Positions 33,543-35,529 of a DNA stretch of 35,529 nucleotides are shown piece after piece. The first letter of the stretch is position 1, and every line of letters begins with the position of its first letter. The DNA lies in assembly GCF_000429565.1 (NCBI RefSeq), contig NZ_AUCC01000033.1, forward strand, positions 1 through 35,529, given 5' to 3'. Source of the stretch: Arsenophonus nasoniae DSM 15247 (GTDB lineage Bacteria > Pseudomonadota > Gammaproteobacteria > Enterobacterales > Enterobacteriaceae). The notes below the pieces were generated by a model. That model was not told the origin of the DNA, did no database searches, and saw nothing but the letters and a program-made list of their open reading frames with translations. Made by a program: the position numbers and the translations under genes.

Positions 33543-34031
33543 ATGACTTATCGTTCTTTTTCTCTTATTCCTATGCTCAGTGATAACCTGTTATCGGATA
33601 GATTTTCTCAAATGGATAAATTATTCAGCCGAATAACTGGTGAAAAACCTTTGTCAGATATTCCGGCTTACAATTTACAGAAAAAAGATAAAGAAAATCT
33701 AGAACTGACAGTAACGGTTCCTGGTTATAAACAACACGAGTTAGATATATCGGTACTGAATAATAAGCTGACCATCAGCGGAAAAAGTGAAACGGAGAAA
33801 GAAGAAGAGAGTAATGATAGCAAAACTGAAAAATGGCTACATAAAGGTATTGAAAAAAAAGGCTTTTCGATGAGTTTTGACCTTGACCATCGCATAAGGA
33901 TCCAAAATGCCAATTTAGCCGATGGATTGCTAACTTTAACCTTTAATTACGAAATACCAGAAGAAGAAAAACCACAAAAAATCGCTATTGGTCAAAAGTC
34001 TCAACCAGAAGTAATTGAGCACAAAAAATAA
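33543..34031 (+). CDS. Small heat-shock protein, IbpA/Hsp20 family
   Basis: 162 residues with the alpha-crystallin domain at about 40-135: IPAYNLQKKDKENLELTVTV, then PGYKQHELDISVLNNKLTIS, then GIEKKGFSMSFDLDHRIRIQ, and NLADGLLTLTFNYEIP. The N-terminus (RSFSLIPMLSDNLLSDRFSQ) and the order match enterobacterial IbpA/IbpB; it is somewhat longer than the usual ~140 residues, through a Lys/Glu insertion near 80-95. It should hold unfolded proteins during heat stress. AGGAGG (33533-33538) lies 4 bases before the ATG. CTTGAAA (33504-33510) resembles a sigma-32 -35 box, but no matching -10 is clear. It is accessory cargo beside the transfer genes. Confidence 0.92.
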   Translation: MTYRSFSLIPMLSDNLLSDRFSQMDKLFSRITGEKPLSDIPAYNLQKKDKENLELTVTVPGYKQHELDISVLNNKLTISGKSETEKEEESNDSKTEKWLHKGIEKKGFSMSFDLDHRIRIQNANLADGLLTLTFNYEIPEEEKPQKIAIGQKSQPEVIEHKK

Positions 34032-34038
34032 CTCTATT

Positions 34039-34064
34039 AAGCCCCTAATTTCAGGGGCTTTTAA
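34039..34064 (+). terminator. Intrinsic terminator after the heat-shock gene
   Basis: AAGCCCCT (34039-34046), loop AATTTC, and AGGGGCTT (34053-34060) form an 8-bp GC-rich stem running into TTTT. It lies 7 bases after the hsp20 stop. It also sits just past the end of the convergent traM-like gene (34080), so it may serve both, though the reverse strand lacks a good U-run. Confidence 0.85.
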
Positions 34065-34079
34065 ATAAAAAACGTTATT

Positions 34080-34481
34080 TTATTTTTGTCTGAAAAAATG
34101 ACTAACTTTATAATCCACTTCGTTAATTCTTTCTTTCACAGCTTGATAACCAAATGCTTTAATCATGTTATCATCAATATCCTGTGGACGCTTATGAGCA
34201 AATTCAAACATCGAATCGAGCTTTAATTCGGATTTAAGAACGGCATCAGCAATTAAAGCGAGTTTTTCATCCAAGGTAATATCCTTGCCCCCTTGTTCAT
34301 TTTTTTTCTTTAAAACTCTGACACCTATTTTTAGTATTTCCAATGCAACCGCCGTCCGGTTTGCCGTAGATTTATTTTCACCATCTTTTAATTTTTCATC
34401 GACCATTTCATCGATAAAATCCATAATACTAAAAGGAATTTTCAACAGAACAGGATGATTTTTTTCGCCTTTCATTTTCAA
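34080..34481 (-). CDS. TraM-like relaxosome DNA-binding protein
   Basis: 133 residues (F TraM 127). The N-terminal part (LKIPFSIMDFIDEMVDEKL, then STANRTAVALEILKIGVRVL) reads as a ribbon-helix-helix DNA-binding and tetramerising region. The helical C-terminal part ends YQAVKERINEVDYKVSHFFRQ, comparable with the F TraM end (VEDIREKVSSEMERFFPK). GAGG lies about 7 bases before the ATG. It faces away from the nick site found at 34822, with the AT-rich region between, as traM does in F. Together this supports a TraM role: binding oriT and contacting TraD. Sequence identity to TraM is weak, so position carries much of the call. Confidence 0.68.
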   Translation of the reverse strand: MKMKGEKNHPVLLKIPFSIMDFIDEMVDEKLKDGENKSTANRTAVALEILKIGVRVLKKKNEQGGKDITLDEKLALIADAVLKSELKLDSMFEFAHKRPQDIDDNMIKAFGYQAVKERINEVDYKVSHFFRQK

Positions 34482-34959
34482 ACCTCAAAAGAAATGAATT
34501 AAATTTACATGTAATTGCGTATTACATAATTAAGTTATAACTATATTAAAATTAATTAATAACTATTTTTTATGAAAAATTTTGAGTTATATCACATTTT
34601 AAAACTATTTTTAAATTAAGTTAAAACTTAATAATAAATTAATAAAAACTTTATTTTGATGTTTTTTTATTAAAAAACATGAATTTATTTAACAAATAGC
34701 CATAACTTATTTAAAAAATATTTTTGACTTATCATTTTTATTGGTTATAAAAAAAGCTATTATCATATAAGTATCTGAAATTTAAATATAAAATTATGCA
34801 AAATTTATTTTGCGTGTGGTGTGTGAGTTAGTGGTAGAAAAAGCGGATTTGGTGAGGTAATATTGATAGTCTTTATTGGAATATCTTTAGAAAATCTTTT
34901 TGCTTTATAGGGGCGACAATATGCCGAATTGTTCTTGATTTTGAATAAAGAGCGACGTG
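34482..34959. other. oriT: Origin of transfer (oriT) region, F type
   Basis: 478 bases without a gene, very AT-rich. At 34798-34813 lies the hairpin GCAAAATTTATTTTGC, followed at once by GTGTGGTGTGTG. F oriT has the same order: a GCAAAA...TTTTGC hairpin followed by GTGGGGTGTGGTG. Aligned to F, the nick falls between T34822 and G34823 on the + strand, with one base different in the last 11 before the nick. The 5' end would then lead towards the transglycosylase gene, as in F. On the traM side are the dyads ATGTAAT-TGCGT-ATTACAT (34509-34527) and ATGTTTTTT-TATT-AAAAAACAT (34659-34680), possible TraM or IHF regions. Confidence 0.82.
34509..34527. promoter_or_regulatory. Operator-like dyad upstream of the traM-like gene
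   Basis: ATGTAAT (34509-34515), spacer TGCGT and ATTACAT (34521-34527) form a perfect 7-bp inverted repeat 27 bases before the traM-like start. F TraM binds repeated sites overlapping its own promoters and represses them; this dyad is in the corresponding position. The role is inferred. Confidence 0.5.
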
Positions 34960-35448
34960 ATGAAAATTAAAAACATAATGTTATTCTTTTTTCTTGTTAT
35001 CTCAAAATTATCCCTTGCCGATTGTTTTGATAAAGCCGGCAGTTATTATCAAATTGACCCCGATTATTTAAGAGCGATTGCCAGACAAGAATCAAACTTT
35101 AATCCCTATGCAAAAAACAAAAATAAAGATGGCTCGTTCGATTTAGGGGTGATGCAAATTAATAGCAAAACCTTTAACGCCATTAAAAAAGAATATCCTA
35201 CATTATCTGAAAATGACTTAATCAATCATCCTTGTTTAAATATTCATATTGGGGCAATGATTTTAACTCGTAACTTTGCTACCTACGGTAAAAATTGGTT
35301 AGCCGTTGGCATGTATAATGCGGGAATGAGAAATACCAATACCTCAATTAAAAATCGTTTCCACTATGCCAATAAAATTTATCAACATTATCAGAAAATA
35401 AAATCGGGAAAACTGAATGAGGATAAAATTTACGGGTCGCTGGAATAA
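34960..35448 (+). CDS. Lytic transglycosylase, Orf169/P19 (VirB1-like)
   Basis: 162 residues from ATG 34960; a GTG one codon earlier is in frame. The signal peptide ends near LSLA-DCF. The SLT (GH23) domain has the catalytic glutamate E44 in AIARQESNFNP, then DLGVMQINSKTF and the GMYNAG motif. It opens peptidoglycan for the channel. In F the equivalent gene (orf169, geneX) is the first leading-region gene beside oriT, opposite traM; the same relation is kept here, with the nick site about 137 bases upstream. It would be among the first DNA to enter the recipient. Confidence 0.9.
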   Translation: MKIKNIMLFFFLVISKLSLADCFDKAGSYYQIDPDYLRAIARQESNFNPYAKNKNKDGSFDLGVMQINSKTFNAIKKEYPTLSENDLINHPCLNIHIGAMILTRNFATYGKNWLAVGMYNAGMRNTNTSIKNRFHYANKIYQHYQKIKSGKLNEDKIYGSLE

Positions 35449-35529
35449 ACAAAGTCTTAAAAATGCAATTTGTGAAGCAATTGAGGAATTACAATTTTAT
35501 GACATTGAATTTCTCTCCGGCGTTAATCT
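35417..35529 (+). CDS. Start of an unknown ORF, cut by window end
   Basis: ATG 35417 opens a frame that stays open for 37 codons to the window end (MRIKFTGRWNKQSLKNAICE, then AIEELQFYDIEFLSGVN). It overlaps the transglycosylase end by 32 bases. There is no strong Shine-Dalgarno (GGGA lies about 8 bases upstream). The composition looks protein-like, but length and family cannot be judged. It would be a leading-region gene. Confidence 0.45.
   Translation, partial: MRIKFTGRWNKQSLKNAICEAIEELQFYDIEFLSGVN

Noticed and set aside
34482-34797. Exact IHF and TraY sites on the traM side of oriT
   Set aside because: Several AT-rich stretches partly match the IHF consensus, but none matches well enough to name by eye.

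Overview
The window looks like most of a conjugative plasmid from a gammaproteobacterium of the enterobacterial order. It carries an iteron array with a TrfA-type replication initiator, a near-complete F-type (MPF-F, MOB-F) transfer region on the + strand, and an F-type oriT near the right end. The AT-rich accessory genes, the PAS/LuxR-type regulators and the mixed base composition would suit a Morganellaceae or insect-symbiont host (Arsenophonus, Providencia or Photorhabdus-like). That host assignment is inference; nothing in the window proves it.

Layout. 1-1412: tandem 22-bp iterons, a small helical ORF, and a TrfA-family rep gene flanked by two perfect hairpins. 1448-4921: accessory and regulatory block. 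A + strand trio (46-aa ORF, PAS/LuxR-type regulator, small HTH protein) is translationally coupled by ATGA overlaps. It converges on a - strand set (GNAT acetyltransferase, a second LuxR-type regulator paralogous to the first, and an NCS1 cytosine-type permease). 4922-5259: divergent control region with an 18-bp near-perfect palindrome and repeated TTAGCAC words, just upstream of traA. 5260-32719: transfer operon in the order traA-L-E-K-B-(two paralogous small membrane proteins)-V-C-(two membrane ORFs)-trbI-W-(two Dsb-like thiol proteins)-U-trbC-N-F-trbB-H-G-(membrane protein in the traS slot)-T-D-I. Most neighbours overlap by 1-8 bases or are nearly adjacent. 32781-34060: DUF2076 gene with its Shine-Dalgarno inside a hairpin, an IbpA-like small heat-shock protein, and a terminator. 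34080-35529: a TraM-like gene on the - strand, the oriT, an Orf169/P19-type lytic transglycosylase on the + strand, and the start of a further ORF cut by the window end.

How it works together. TraI relaxase with TraM would process oriT; TraD couples the DNA to the channel. TraL, E, K, B, V, C and G (N-terminal part) build the secretion core, and TraA, W, U, H, F, TrbB, TrbC and TrbI make and work the pilus. TraN and the C-terminal part of TraG stabilise mating pairs. TraT, and probably the traS-slot protein, exclude redundant donors. The Dsb-like proteins and TrbB probably fold the cysteine-rich TraN, TraU, TraH and TraV. No traY, traJ, traQ, traX or finO homologue was recognised, so pilin maturation and control of transfer must differ from F. 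The LuxR-type regulators beside the tra promoter region are the obvious candidates for a TraJ-like role.

Most notable: (1) an oriT nick site recognisable by eye, whose traM/orf169 flanks match F but sit at the traI end of the operon; (2) an RBS-sequestering hairpin in front of a DUF2076/small-heat-shock-protein pair; (3) an apparently swapped exclusion cassette, with an AT shift both in the TraG C-terminal domain and in the traS-slot gene; (4) a tandem paralogous pair of unknown membrane proteins between traB and traV; (5) an operator-like dyad next to the LuxR gene and the tra operon.
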